DNA of 64,000 nt, from positions 1 to 64,000 of the forward strand of contig NZ_BPFA01000011.1 of assembly GCF_019655055.1 (NCBI RefSeq), read 5' to 3'. Position 1 is the stretch's first letter. Every line of letters begins with the position of its first letter. The position numbers and the translations under genes are program-made. Below are positions 46,917 to 55,955 of the stretch, piece after piece. The notes under the pieces are model-generated. The model worked only from the letters and a program-made list of their open reading frames with translations. It had not been told where the DNA came from and made no database searches. Origin of the DNA: Shewanella sp. MBTL60-112-B2. Lineage in GTDB: Bacteria; Pseudomonadota; Gammaproteobacteria; Enterobacterales; Shewanellaceae.

Positions 46917-49238
46917 ATGATGAACAAATTTAATCTAAGCGCTGCTTCAAAAGCATTGCTTACAGCCGGGGTGCTATCTTTAGCAGTTACCGGTTGTGGT
47001 AGCGATGGCGATAATGGTAACGACGGCCAAGATGGTGTAATCGGTGTAAGCATCGATAGTGCAAAAAGCGTAAATGCTATTTTCACTAATGCAACTGTTG
47101 ATGCGGGTACAGTAACTGTTGATTTTAAACTTGAAAACGACAACGGCGTTGCTGTTCTGGGTCTAACAAAAGACCACGATTTACGTTTTGGTATCGCTCA
47201 GCTTTCTCATGTCACAGAGTTGATGGGTGAAACTGAAGTCGATAGAGGCTTCCAGTGGCAGGCGTATATCAACGCTGAGAAAACACCTAACGAAGACTGG
47301 ATCCCTGAAGGCGAGACAAATATCAAACCTTCTAATCAATTCCAAGCTAACGTAGAAAAAGCGTCTAGTTGCGAAACTTGCTTTGTTGACAATGGTGATG
47401 GCACCTACAGCTACAGCTTCCAGCAAAATGTTGCCAATGTAACCGAACCTGTTGCCGTAGCCTATAATGCTGAATTTACCCAGCGTGCAACACTTGAGCT
47501 AGAACTACCTAACTTTGCTGCTAACGCTCATTTTGATTGGCAGCCATCAACAGGCATGACCGATGGTATTCAAACTCGTAACGTGGTTGCGATTGAAACC
47601 TGTTACACCTGTCACCAGCCAGAGAGCCTCGCTTTCCATGGTGGTCGCCGTATTGACGTTGAAAACTGTGCTTCTTGCCATACCTCTACTTCTGGCGATC
47701 CTGAAACTGGTAACAGCGTCGATTTCACTTACATGATCCATGCTATCCATAAAGGTAGTGACAGAAAGATCAGCACACCTGAAGGTATGGTTCTAGCTCC
47801 ATACAAGGTTATCGGCTACGGCGGCGGTGTACATGACTACGGTGATGTGATGTATCCACAAAATCCTGCTGCTGATTGTGCGGCATGTCACCTTGAAGGC
47901 GAAAATGCACCTGCAAATGCAGATCTTTTCAAAGCAGACTTGAGCAACACAGCTTGTATCGGTTGTCACACTGAAAAGCCTTCTAGTAACCACTCAAGCA
48001 CTAACTGTATGTCTTGCCACGATAATGGTAATGAAGCTTATGGTCGCAGTGCAGAGAGAGCCCATAGCGACGCAACCAAGCGTTACAAAGAAAGCCAAGG
48101 CTATTCAGCTAAATTTAGTAATATCGAAGTTAGCAACAACGGTACCAAAGATATATTGACTTTTGATGTGCAAATTTTAGATAAAAATCTGGCTCCTGTA
48201 GCAATTGAGCTGATTAAAAACCCTAGCCAATACACTCCATCTAGCATCTACTTATCTTGGGATATCGATAAAGACTACCCAGAATATACAGACGAAACTA
48301 AGTACAGTGCGCGTGGTTTTGCTCTACTACCACCAGCTAATTCTTGGGATCCTAAAGTAACAACTTATAACCCTGATACTAAAACATTTAGTATCGATAG
48401 CACCAACAGCGCACTAGAACTACCGGTCTTAGAAGGTAAGAGCGTAGAACTATTTGCTGGTGTTGCCACTTGCTTCAGAGTGGGAGGGTTTAATGCTCCA
48501 CAAGTCGAGCCTATTGCATGTGATGCAACAGATCCTAAAGGTAACTCAATTGCCTCTTATGCATACATTCAAGATGAGCCACTACGCTTTACTTGGAATG
48601 GCACTGGTGTTCAAGATACCAAAAAGCCAGCAATAGAGCGTCGTGATATCATCGATGCAGCTAAGTGTACTAGTTGTCACAATCAAGAAATTGTTCACTT
48701 TGACAACGGCGTAAACTGTCAGGCATGTCACGTGCCAGATAAAGGCGTAACAGAAGTTAAGAATGAATTCTACCAGTCAACTGGTGAAATCAAATCTACA
48801 AGCTTCATCTATAAAGCTCACAAAGCAGAAGGTCACTATACAGGCACTGTTGTTAAAACTGACTGTATGACTTGTCACTCTAAAGGTGAAGGCTACTCAG
48901 GTCCTGTGTATGGCTTTGAATTAGGACGTAGTGCGGGTACAGCCCATGCACTACCTAAAGATCTTTCTCAAAAAATACCAGAGGATATTCGTAATCCAGA
49001 AAACGATGCAGATAAAGAAGCAAAGAAACTGTGGATTAAAGAAAACACTTGGTACGCTTCTCCAGATGCAGCTGCATGTATGAGTTGTCACCAGAAGTAT
49101 ATGAGTGATGCAGCTCTAGGTCACATGACTACCAATGGTGCATACTTCGGTCCTGATATTTCAGAAGCGAAAACAGCAGCTGAGACTTGCTCTACTTGTC
49201 ACTCTCCTGAGCAAGTAATGCAACTACACGGTTACTAA
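46917..49238 (+). CDS. omcA: OmcA surface decaheme cytochrome lipoprotein, second copy
   Basis: Lipoprotein of 773 residues with lipobox VTGC (C27) and linker GSDGDNGNDGQDG. It has ten CXXCH motifs (CYTCH, CASCH, CAACH, CIGCH, CMSCH, CTSCH, CQACH, CMTCH, CMSCH, CSTCH) and a CX15C pair. The N-terminal third (GVIGVSIDSAKSV, LTKDHDLRFGIAQL) and its place directly before mtrC make it the positional OmcA orthologue. Compared with the first copy it has a charged insertion of about 30 residues between haems 8 and 9. The start was set at 46917 (GCAGGGA 7 nt upstream) rather than the TTG at 46902. It has its own leader and terminator. Confidence 0.92.
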   Translation: MMNKFNLSAASKALLTAGVLSLAVTGCGSDGDNGNDGQDGVIGVSIDSAKSVNAIFTNATVDAGTVTVDFKLENDNGVAVLGLTKDHDLRFGIAQLSHVTELMGETEVDRGFQWQAYINAEKTPNEDWIPEGETNIKPSNQFQANVEKASSCETCFVDNGDGTYSYSFQQNVANVTEPVAVAYNAEFTQRATLELELPNFAANAHFDWQPSTGMTDGIQTRNVVAIETCYTCHQPESLAFHGGRRIDVENCASCHTSTSGDPETGNSVDFTYMIHAIHKGSDRKISTPEGMVLAPYKVIGYGGGVHDYGDVMYPQNPAADCAACHLEGENAPANADLFKADLSNTACIGCHTEKPSSNHSSTNCMSCHDNGNEAYGRSAERAHSDATKRYKESQGYSAKFSNIEVSNNGTKDILTFDVQILDKNLAPVAIELIKNPSQYTPSSIYLSWDIDKDYPEYTDETKYSARGFALLPPANSWDPKVTTYNPDTKTFSIDSTNSALELPVLEGKSVELFAGVATCFRVGGFNAPQVEPIACDATDPKGNSIASYAYIQDEPLRFTWNGTGVQDTKKPAIERRDIIDAAKCTSCHNQEIVHFDNGVNCQACHVPDKGVTEVKNEFYQSTGEIKSTSFIYKAHKAEGHYTGTVVKTDCMTCHSKGEGYSGPVYGFELGRSAGTAHALPKDLSQKIPEDIRNPENDADKEAKKLWIKENTWYASPDAAACMSCHQKYMSDAALGHMTTNGAYFGPDISEAKTAAETCSTCHSPEQVMQLHGY

Positions 49239-49272
49239 AAGTTAATCGATTAATTAGCATTAGCGATTAATC

Positions 49273-49300
49273 AAAAAGGGAGGCTTAGCCTCCCTTTTTT
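49273..49300 (+). terminator. omcA2 terminator
   Basis: AAAAAGGGAGGC-tta-GCCTCCCTTTTTT hairpin with a T-run, about 35 nt past the stop. Confidence 0.9.
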
Positions 49301-49411
49301 AATAAGAGCAGTTATCAACAACATCTTTTCTAATTCATTACACATATCACATATATAAGTTCAACATTTCCAACTTTTGTAGCGTTATGGCCCACCCTCT
49401 TATACCTCTTT

Positions 49412-49436
49412 AGAAATAGGCAGATCTAGGTCACAT
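49412..49436. promoter_or_regulatory. mtrC copy of the shared upstream element (CRP-like)
   Basis: AGAAATAGG then CAGATCT, AGG and TCACAT, ending 161 nt before the mtrC start. Within it GATCTAGGTCACAT closely follows the right two-thirds of the CRP consensus; the TGTGA half is poor. The same element precedes omcA2 at nearly the same distance. Confidence 0.5.
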
Positions 49437-49596
49437 CTTAGCACCTGTTATGCAGATTTTAGCCCTACATTACGTTAGCCTTTCATTGGGGAATCTTATT
49501 TCCAGCATTGACTTAAGCGGCAATTAAAAAATTACAGTCGGCTTCACTAAATCTAGCCACACGCCTAAGACAGTGCCAAACCTATGCAGGGAAAAA

Positions 49597-51654
49597 ATGA
49601 TGAATACTAACAAATCTAAAATTGCGCTGCTTCTAGCAGCAGGTGCTGTCTCTATGGCCCTTACAGGCTGTGGTGGCGACGACGGTAATGACGGTGACAA
49701 CGGCAACCCAGGTGGTCCAGCGGCTGATGTGATTAATGTACTTAACTTAAAAGTCACTGATGTTACTTACGCTGATGGCGTGCCGACAATCAATGTTTTT
49801 GCAACAAACGAAGAAGACCTACCTGTAGTAGGTCTAACTGCGCTTGAAGTGAAAAAAGTGGTACAACTTATCCCACAGGGAGCTACTGGTGCGGGTAACA
49901 GCGCTGAATGGCAATACATTGGCTCACAAAAAGAATTCAAAGACCAGAAGAACGGTAACTACAGCTTTACCATTCCTGTTGAAGGTTATAACTCTGAACT
50001 AACTCAACGTTATAACGTCATCGCAAGTGCATCGACACTAGCTGACGGAACAACTACAGTGCCTCGCACTGAGTTATCACAAGATTTTTCAGGTGAAGGC
50101 TATAAAGCGACATACACTAAAGATGTCGTTGCTACTGCAAGCTGTAACTCATGCCACGCTGAAGGCAAGAAAATTTACCACGGCTATACCACGTCAGAAA
50201 CTTGTGCAGCTTGTCATACACAAGAGATGGCTGATGAAAAAGGCAAACCACAAGTTGCATACAACCACTTAATCCATAACGTACATAACGACGCTAAAAT
50301 GTACGGTAAAAACATGGATAAGAGTGCTGAAACAGCAAACGGTATCGTTCAAGATAACTGTACAACTTGTCACGTAGCACCAACCGAAGATAGCAACGAG
50401 CTAACTGAATGGGGTAACTGGTCAAGCGTTCCAACCATGGAAACCTGTACTAGCTGTCACGTGAATATTGACTTCCAAGCTGGTCAAGGTCACTCACAGC
50501 AAGCTGACAACTCAAACTGTATCGCTTGTCATAACGCTAGCTGGACTGAAGAGATCCACACTGAAGGCTTCGTTCAAAAGAAAGCGCTTATTGACACTTA
50601 CGGTATGAACACAACTCTAGTTGTTAATGACGATAGCACTGCAACCATCACTGTAGCTCTAATCGATGCTAACGGTGAAGCGGTGAACGCAACCACTCTT
50701 CTACCAAAACTCCAGCGCGTTGAAGCAACGACTAACGTCGGTCCTAACAACGTGCAGCTAGGCTACTATGGCAAAGATAGCCTTAATCTAGTGCTGAACG
50801 GTAAGCTTGATGCAGCTGCGGCTATTAACGAAGATGGCGACATCGTATACACCACTAAAGCACTAAAATTTGGTACTGGCGATGCAGATACAGCATTCAC
50901 TTTCTCTGGCCTATCACTATGTTCTGAAAACGGTGAGTTTGTTAACTGTGACACTGTTGTAGTAGAAGAGAATTTAGACACTGACTGGCAAGGTAATAAA
51001 TCTTTAAATTCAGCCTACTACACGGGAATGAAAGCTGATATTGCTTTCGCAACTTTCTCTGGAGAAGCTGTAAGCAAGCGCCATGTTGACTCTGTTAACT
51101 TCGATACTTGCATCAGCTGTCACGGCGACACCTTTGAGATTCATAAAGGTTCTCACCACCCAGGCTTTGTTATGAGCGAACAGTTAGCTCAAATCGTTGA
51201 CGGTAAGACCATTGTAGGCGTTGACGGCTGTGTGGCTTGTCATACTCCAGACGGTACTTATGCTAACGGTGCCAACATGGGCGCTCTAGAAATGAAACTT
51301 CACAAAGTACATAGCTCTGGTGATCACGCTGTTATCACTGGCATGACCTGTAACCAGTGTCATAACGACCTAAACCTTGATGCGTTCAAGAAGAAAAGTG
51401 CATTTGCCACTAAAGTCGATGAAGTTTCTACCGGTGGAGAGGCAGTGAGCTTATATACAACACCGATAGCGGCAACATGTATGTCTTGTCACGTATATAG
51501 TCCTGAATCAGAAGCTAAATTTACAGCTCATGCAGAAGGTCAGGGGGCAAAAGTTAACGTGCCAGTAGCTATCGCTGATGATGCTGCTCAACTAGAAACG
51601 TGTTTCTTCTGCCACAAGCCAACTGCAGACGATCACACTTCTGTGAAGATGTAA
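49597..51654 (+). CDS. mtrC: MtrC surface decaheme cytochrome lipoprotein
   Basis: Lipoprotein of 685 residues with lipobox LTGC (C25). It has ten CXXCH motifs in a 5 + 5 arrangement: CNSCH, CAACH, CTTCH, CTSCH, CIACH, then CISCH, CVACH, CNQCH, CMSCH, CFFCH. A CX8C pair (CSENGEFVNC) marks domain III, as in S. oneidensis MtrC, and the C-terminus DDHTSVKM matches closely. It caps the MtrAB conduit and passes electrons to minerals, flavins or OmcA. The start at 49597 follows GCAGGGA; an in-frame GTG eight codons earlier lacks support. It is the first gene of mtrCAB. Confidence 0.95.
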   Translation: MMNTNKSKIALLLAAGAVSMALTGCGGDDGNDGDNGNPGGPAADVINVLNLKVTDVTYADGVPTINVFATNEEDLPVVGLTALEVKKVVQLIPQGATGAGNSAEWQYIGSQKEFKDQKNGNYSFTIPVEGYNSELTQRYNVIASASTLADGTTTVPRTELSQDFSGEGYKATYTKDVVATASCNSCHAEGKKIYHGYTTSETCAACHTQEMADEKGKPQVAYNHLIHNVHNDAKMYGKNMDKSAETANGIVQDNCTTCHVAPTEDSNELTEWGNWSSVPTMETCTSCHVNIDFQAGQGHSQQADNSNCIACHNASWTEEIHTEGFVQKKALIDTYGMNTTLVVNDDSTATITVALIDANGEAVNATTLLPKLQRVEATTNVGPNNVQLGYYGKDSLNLVLNGKLDAAAAINEDGDIVYTTKALKFGTGDADTAFTFSGLSLCSENGEFVNCDTVVVEENLDTDWQGNKSLNSAYYTGMKADIAFATFSGEAVSKRHVDSVNFDTCISCHGDTFEIHKGSHHPGFVMSEQLAQIVDGKTIVGVDGCVACHTPDGTYANGANMGALEMKLHKVHSSGDHAVITGMTCNQCHNDLNLDAFKKKSAFATKVDEVSTGGEAVSLYTTPIAATCMSCHVYSPESEAKFTAHAEGQGAKVNVPVAIADDAAQLETCFFCHKPTADDHTSVKM

Positions 51655-51711
51655 TTTGCGCAACTCAAATGGACTCAAGCCTTAAACACCAGAGTCCAAG
51701 AGTTTAGAAAA

Positions 51712-51729
51712 GGGGGAGGCCTCTCCCCC
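51712..51729 (+). promoter_or_regulatory. GC-rich intercistronic hairpin between mtrC and mtrA
   Basis: GGGGGAG-gcct-CTCCCCC is a stable 7-bp stem with no U-tract behind it. A second inverted repeat (GGACTC / GAGTCC, 51671-51697) lies just upstream. It may protect or punctuate the mtrCAB message rather than end it. Confidence 0.5.
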
Positions 51730-51767
51730 ACTTTCTCTTCAAAATTGTGCAAGTTTAGGAAGCTATT

Positions 51768-52754
51768 ATGAAGATCACAAAAAGATTAAAAACCCTACTG
51801 CCAGCCTTGATGGCATCGGCTGTACTGTCACTTGGTTTTGCTCAGACGGCTATGGCCTCTAAGTGGGACGCCAAGATGACTCCAGATGAAGTTGAAGCCA
51901 CGCTTGACCAAAAGTTTGCTGAAGGTAAGTACTCACCAAAAGGTGCAGACTCTTGCCTAATGTGTCACCGTAAGTCTGAAAAAGTTATGGACCTATTCAA
52001 AGGTGTTCACGGTTCAGTTGACTCAAGCAAGAGTCCAATGGCAGGCCTTCAATGTGAAGCATGTCATGGCCCTATGGGTAAACATAACCGCGGCGGTAAC
52101 GAGCCGATGATCGCTTTCGGTCCAGAGTCTACTCTGTCGCCAGAGCTACAAAATAGTGTTTGTATGAGCTGTCATAAAGACGACCAGCGTATGGATTGGA
52201 ATGGTGGTCACCATGACAATGCAGATGTAGCTTGTGCTTCTTGTCACTCAGTTCACACAGCCAAAGATCCAGTGCTTTCAAAGAACACTGAAATGGAAGT
52301 GTGTACTAGCTGTCATACTCAGCAAAAAGCTGACATGAACAAGCGTTCTAGCCACCCAATGAAATGGGCGCAAATGGTGTGTAGCGATTGTCATAATCCA
52401 CACGGCACCATGAGCGATGCAGACTTAGTTAAGCCTAGCGTTAACGAAACTTGCTACTCATGTCATGCGGAAAAACGCGGCCCAAAACTGTGGGAGCATG
52501 CACCCGTTACTGAAGACTGTGTGACATGCCACAACCCACACGGCAGCGTAAATGAAGGCATGCTTAAGACTCGTGCTCCACAGTTATGCCAGCAGTGCCA
52601 CTCTTCTGCTCATAGCGGTCAAGTACTGTTTGGCAACACTGAACAAGGTTCATCTGTTGGCGGCAATGCAATGACTGGTGGACGCAGCTGTTTGAACTGT
52701 CACAACCAGATCCATGGTTCTAACCATCCATCAGGCAAGCTACTGCAGCGCTAA
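51768..52754 (+). CDS. mtrA: MtrA periplasmic decaheme cytochrome
   Basis: Protein of 328 residues with a signal peptide (cleavage after QTAMA). It has ten CXXCH motifs: CLMCH, CEACH, CMSCH, CASCH, CTSCH, CSDCH, CYSCH, CVTCH, CQQCH, CLNCH. It inserts into the MtrB barrel as a haem wire and takes electrons from periplasmic or CymA-type donors. It is very close in sequence to MtrD, including the C-terminal SGKLLQR. It ends 13 nt before the mtrB start. Confidence 0.96.
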   Translation: MKITKRLKTLLPALMASAVLSLGFAQTAMASKWDAKMTPDEVEATLDQKFAEGKYSPKGADSCLMCHRKSEKVMDLFKGVHGSVDSSKSPMAGLQCEACHGPMGKHNRGGNEPMIAFGPESTLSPELQNSVCMSCHKDDQRMDWNGGHHDNADVACASCHSVHTAKDPVLSKNTEMEVCTSCHTQQKADMNKRSSHPMKWAQMVCSDCHNPHGTMSDADLVKPSVNETCYSCHAEKRGPKLWEHAPVTEDCVTCHNPHGSVNEGMLKTRAPQLCQQCHSSAHSGQVLFGNTEQGSSVGGNAMTGGRSCLNCHNQIHGSNHPSGKLLQR

Positions 52755-52767
52755 GGGAGACGAGAAG

Positions 52768-54867
52768 ATGAAATTCAAATTAAATTTAGTCACACTCGCT
52801 TTGCTTACCAATGCCGGACTCATGTCTGGCGCAGCGATTGCTGCAGATGGTTACGGCATTCAAAATGCGAACACTGAAAAAGTAAAATTCGAAAAGTGGG
52901 TTTGTAAAAACTGTAAAGTCGAAAAAGGTGTCTCTGGCACTGTAGGTGTTGGTGCAGGTTATAGCGACAGCGATGATATTCGCTCGGCTAATGCCTTTGC
53001 TACCGAAGATGGCTTTGCTGGTAAAGTTGACGCGGATGTGAAATACACTGGTGAACACGGCTACCAAGCAACTATCGAAGCTGACAATCTAGGCATGGAA
53101 AACAGCCGCGCCGAGATCAATGCAGGTAAGCAAGGTCAATACAACTTGAACCTTAACTACCGCCAAATCGCTACCTATAAAACCGATAAGGCAATGAGCC
53201 CTTACCAAGGTATTGGTGGCGATGACCTTACCCTACCGGGCGATTGGGTTCATGGCGGCAGTACCCAAGACATGACCAACTTGTACTCAAGCCTTAATCC
53301 ACTTGAGCTTTCACTTAAACGTAAGCGCGCAGGTATTGGTTTTGAGTACCAAGCAGAAAGATTGTGGAGCACTTACGTTAACTATCAACGTGAAGACAAA
53401 ACAGGTCTAAAACAAGCATCTGGTAGCTTCTACAACCAATCTATGATGCTCGCTGAGCCAGTTGATTACACCACTGACACAGTTGAAGCGGGCGTTCGCT
53501 TTGCTGGTGATAACTGGTACACGGCAGTGAACTATAACGGCTCAATCTTCAAGAATGAGTACAGCGAACTGTCTTATGAGAATGCATTTGTCCCAACATT
53601 TGGTGCACAAACCACTGGTTATATGTCACTCGATCCTGATAACGAAGCGCATACTGTTTCTGTTCTAGGTCAGTATGTGGCAGGCCGCACTATCATGAAT
53701 GGTCGTGTGTACTTTGGTCAGATGACACAAGATCAAGACTTCAGCACATCAGGTTATGGCTATCAAATGCCGACTGAGTCGCTAGATGGTCGAGTTGATA
53801 CTCAAGGCGCAACCTTTAAGATTGTGTCTCGTATTAACCGCCAACTACGTTTAAACGCAAGCTATGACTATAGCGACCGTGATAACAAGACTAATGTTGA
53901 AGAATGGACGCAAATTTCTATCGACTCTACAACGGGTCAAGCGGCTTACAACACGCCATACGACATCACTACTCACAAGGCTAAGCTAGGTGCAGACTAC
54001 CGTCTAGCACGCGGCCATAAGCTTGAAGGTGGCTATGATTACCGTAAGGATGAGCGTAGTTATTCAGACCGTGAAACCACTGACGAAAGTACCTTATGGG
54101 CTAAGTATCAGTTAAGCGCCTTTGCTAACTGGAACATGTGGCTCAAGGGTAGCTACGGCCAACGTGATGGCTCTACTTACCAAGCGTCTGAGTGGACATC
54201 GAGTGAGCAAAACGATCTGCTTCGCAAGTACAACCTTGCCGACAGAAACCGTACCCAAATTGAAGCTCGTGTAACTCACAGCCCAATAGATAGCTTAACG
54301 CTAGATTTTGGCGCTCGTTATGCACTTGATGATTATAACGAAACACAGATCGGCTTAACTGAATCGAAAGATATGAGTTATGACGCGAGTGTTAGCTACC
54401 TAATCAACGATGACATGACAGTGACGGCATTCTACAGCCGTCAGAACATCGATTCAGAGCAAGCGGGTAGCTCAAACTTTGGCACACCAAACTGGTATGG
54501 CACAGTTGAAGATCAAGTCGATGTTCTCGGTGCAGGCTTTAGCTACAACAACCTAATGGAGCAAAAGCTTCGTCTAGGTGTTGATTACACTTACTCAGAC
54601 TCGAACAGTAACACCCAAGTCACTCAGGGCATTACTGGCGACTACGGTGATTACTACGCTAAAGTGCATAACGTCAACGTTTACGCCTTATACAAAGCGA
54701 CAGAGAAGATGGATCTGCGCTTAGACTATAAGATGGAAAACTATAAAGACAATGATGCAGCTAATGATTTTGCCCCAGATGGTATTTGGAATGTATTAAG
54801 TTTTGGCAACAACAGCCACGACTATAATGCCCACCTAATCATGCTAAGCATGAGCTACCGTTTGTAG
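52768..54867 (+). CDS. mtrB: MtrB outer-membrane beta-barrel
   Basis: Barrel protein of 699 residues with a signal peptide ending at AAIAA. It has the family CXXC motif (CKNC, C46 and C49) soon after, then many predicted amphipathic strands to the C-terminus (LSMSYRL). It houses MtrA and binds MtrC outside. The start was set at 52768 with GGGAGACGAGAAG just upstream; the open frame extends 18 codons back into mtrA without family support. Codon use is strongly biased to CGT/CGC for arginine (two AGA of roughly 34), which suggests high expression. Confidence 0.95.
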   Translation: MKFKLNLVTLALLTNAGLMSGAAIAADGYGIQNANTEKVKFEKWVCKNCKVEKGVSGTVGVGAGYSDSDDIRSANAFATEDGFAGKVDADVKYTGEHGYQATIEADNLGMENSRAEINAGKQGQYNLNLNYRQIATYKTDKAMSPYQGIGGDDLTLPGDWVHGGSTQDMTNLYSSLNPLELSLKRKRAGIGFEYQAERLWSTYVNYQREDKTGLKQASGSFYNQSMMLAEPVDYTTDTVEAGVRFAGDNWYTAVNYNGSIFKNEYSELSYENAFVPTFGAQTTGYMSLDPDNEAHTVSVLGQYVAGRTIMNGRVYFGQMTQDQDFSTSGYGYQMPTESLDGRVDTQGATFKIVSRINRQLRLNASYDYSDRDNKTNVEEWTQISIDSTTGQAAYNTPYDITTHKAKLGADYRLARGHKLEGGYDYRKDERSYSDRETTDESTLWAKYQLSAFANWNMWLKGSYGQRDGSTYQASEWTSSEQNDLLRKYNLADRNRTQIEARVTHSPIDSLTLDFGARYALDDYNETQIGLTESKDMSYDASVSYLINDDMTVTAFYSRQNIDSEQAGSSNFGTPNWYGTVEDQVDVLGAGFSYNNLMEQKLRLGVDYTYSDSNSNTQVTQGITGDYGDYYAKVHNVNVYALYKATEKMDLRLDYKMENYKDNDAANDFAPDGIWNVLSFGNNSHDYNAHLIMLSMSYRL

Positions 54868-54886
54868 TAAATAGCTGTAGTACATC

Positions 54887-54913
54887 AAAAAACCCGCTAC
54901 TTGCGGGTTTTTT
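54887..54913 (+). terminator. mtrCAB terminator
   Basis: AAAAAACCCGC-tactt-GCGGGTTTTTT hairpin, 20 nt past the mtrB stop. Confidence 0.92.
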
Positions 54914-54978
54914 ACTGCCTGTTTTTTATTAATTAAAATAAATAAACTCAGCCATAACTCTCCACAAGAGCTTATCGA

Positions 54979-55086
54979 CCACGAAGCGCTACGCTTTCAC
55001 CGAGTTCACGAAGGAAAGTTTAAAGATAAAACTCAACGAGCTTAGCTTTTGCCTTTCTTCGTGCCCTCCGTGTCCTTTGTGGTGAG
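54979..55086. repeat. Dispersed intergenic repeat, two copies
   Basis: At 54979-55013 lies an inverted copy of the 35-bp repeat seen at 15491-15525, with about 32 of 35 bases alike. At 55057-55086 lies a related form, CTTCGTGCCCTCCGTGTCCT followed by TTGTGGTGAG. They occupy the 491-nt gap between mtrB and the next gene, where I see no other feature. Confidence 0.65.
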
Positions 55087-55358
55087 CCGCTTTTGTCTTC
55101 GAGACTTTTATCTTCGAGCTTGGCCTCTCTGCCTTCCATGGGGGATTACCATAAATAGCCGCTTTTGCCCTGCTACTGTTTAGCGAGTACAGAAACTATA
55201 GAGGTACGACTCGGCTTAAACATCCCAAGCAATTAAGTGAGCTTGATCACCGCAAAGATAAAAAAGTACGAAATATCACGCTCAAATTAGTGATGTTCTT
55301 GAACTTATACCTGCTTTAGGGGATCTTAATATCAATCATCTTCATCTAAAGTACTTAA

Positions 55359-55937
55359 ATGACTCGTTCAACTACCGCTTATAAAGCGCTATTAATGTCA
55401 GCCTTTGTTGTCCCTTTGCCTGCCCTTGCGATGGCATCAGACACCACCAATGTGTTAATGCTCGCCATCATGCTAGGCGGTTTTAGCTTATTCAATTTGC
55501 TGCTTAATGGTCTGTTTTTCTTCACCGGAAAATATCACAGCCGAAACTTTGCCAAGATGCATTCTCTTATCGCGGTTATTCCGGCCATTATTGCGCTGTT
55601 TATTGCACTGATTTACTTCGATACTGCCGGTGCTATTTCGATGAATATCGGCGTTATTATTGTCAGTATTGGTCTGAGCTTACTGCCACTACAGTTGACG
55701 CTATCAGCGACTAAGGCTCCTGGGAAATACACCGCACTGATTATCGCACTTTCAGCGATAGCACTATTGATTGCAGCCTATTACATCGCGCCACTGGCCA
55801 TCTTTGCCATTGCCTGCGCTCATGTAGCCCTTGTCAGTCAGGCCGATATCAAGGTGAAATTCTTAAGCATAGCGACTCTGGTAACGGCTTATGGCTACTT
55901 AGGTTATTGGGCTTACCAAATCCTACAATACAGCTAA
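55359..55937 (+). CDS. Hypothetical inner-membrane protein
   Basis: I do not recognise a family. The 192-residue product has a possible signal or first helix (about 10-26) and four to five further hydrophobic helices; no catalytic motif is visible. It is followed after 18 nt by the uracil-DNA-glycosylase-family gene and may be co-transcribed with it. Confidence 0.6.
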   Translation: MTRSTTAYKALLMSAFVVPLPALAMASDTTNVLMLAIMLGGFSLFNLLLNGLFFFTGKYHSRNFAKMHSLIAVIPAIIALFIALIYFDTAGAISMNIGVIIVSIGLSLLPLQLTLSATKAPGKYTALIIALSAIALLIAAYYIAPLAIFAIACAHVALVSQADIKVKFLSIATLVTAYGYLGYWAYQILQYS

Positions 55938-55955
55938 CGCCATCAGTTAAGTGCA

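Noticed and set aside
41294..49238. Recent tandem duplication of omcA
   Set aside because: The two copies differ widely at silent sites and in internal length, so the duplication is old; no long identical DNA blocks were seen.
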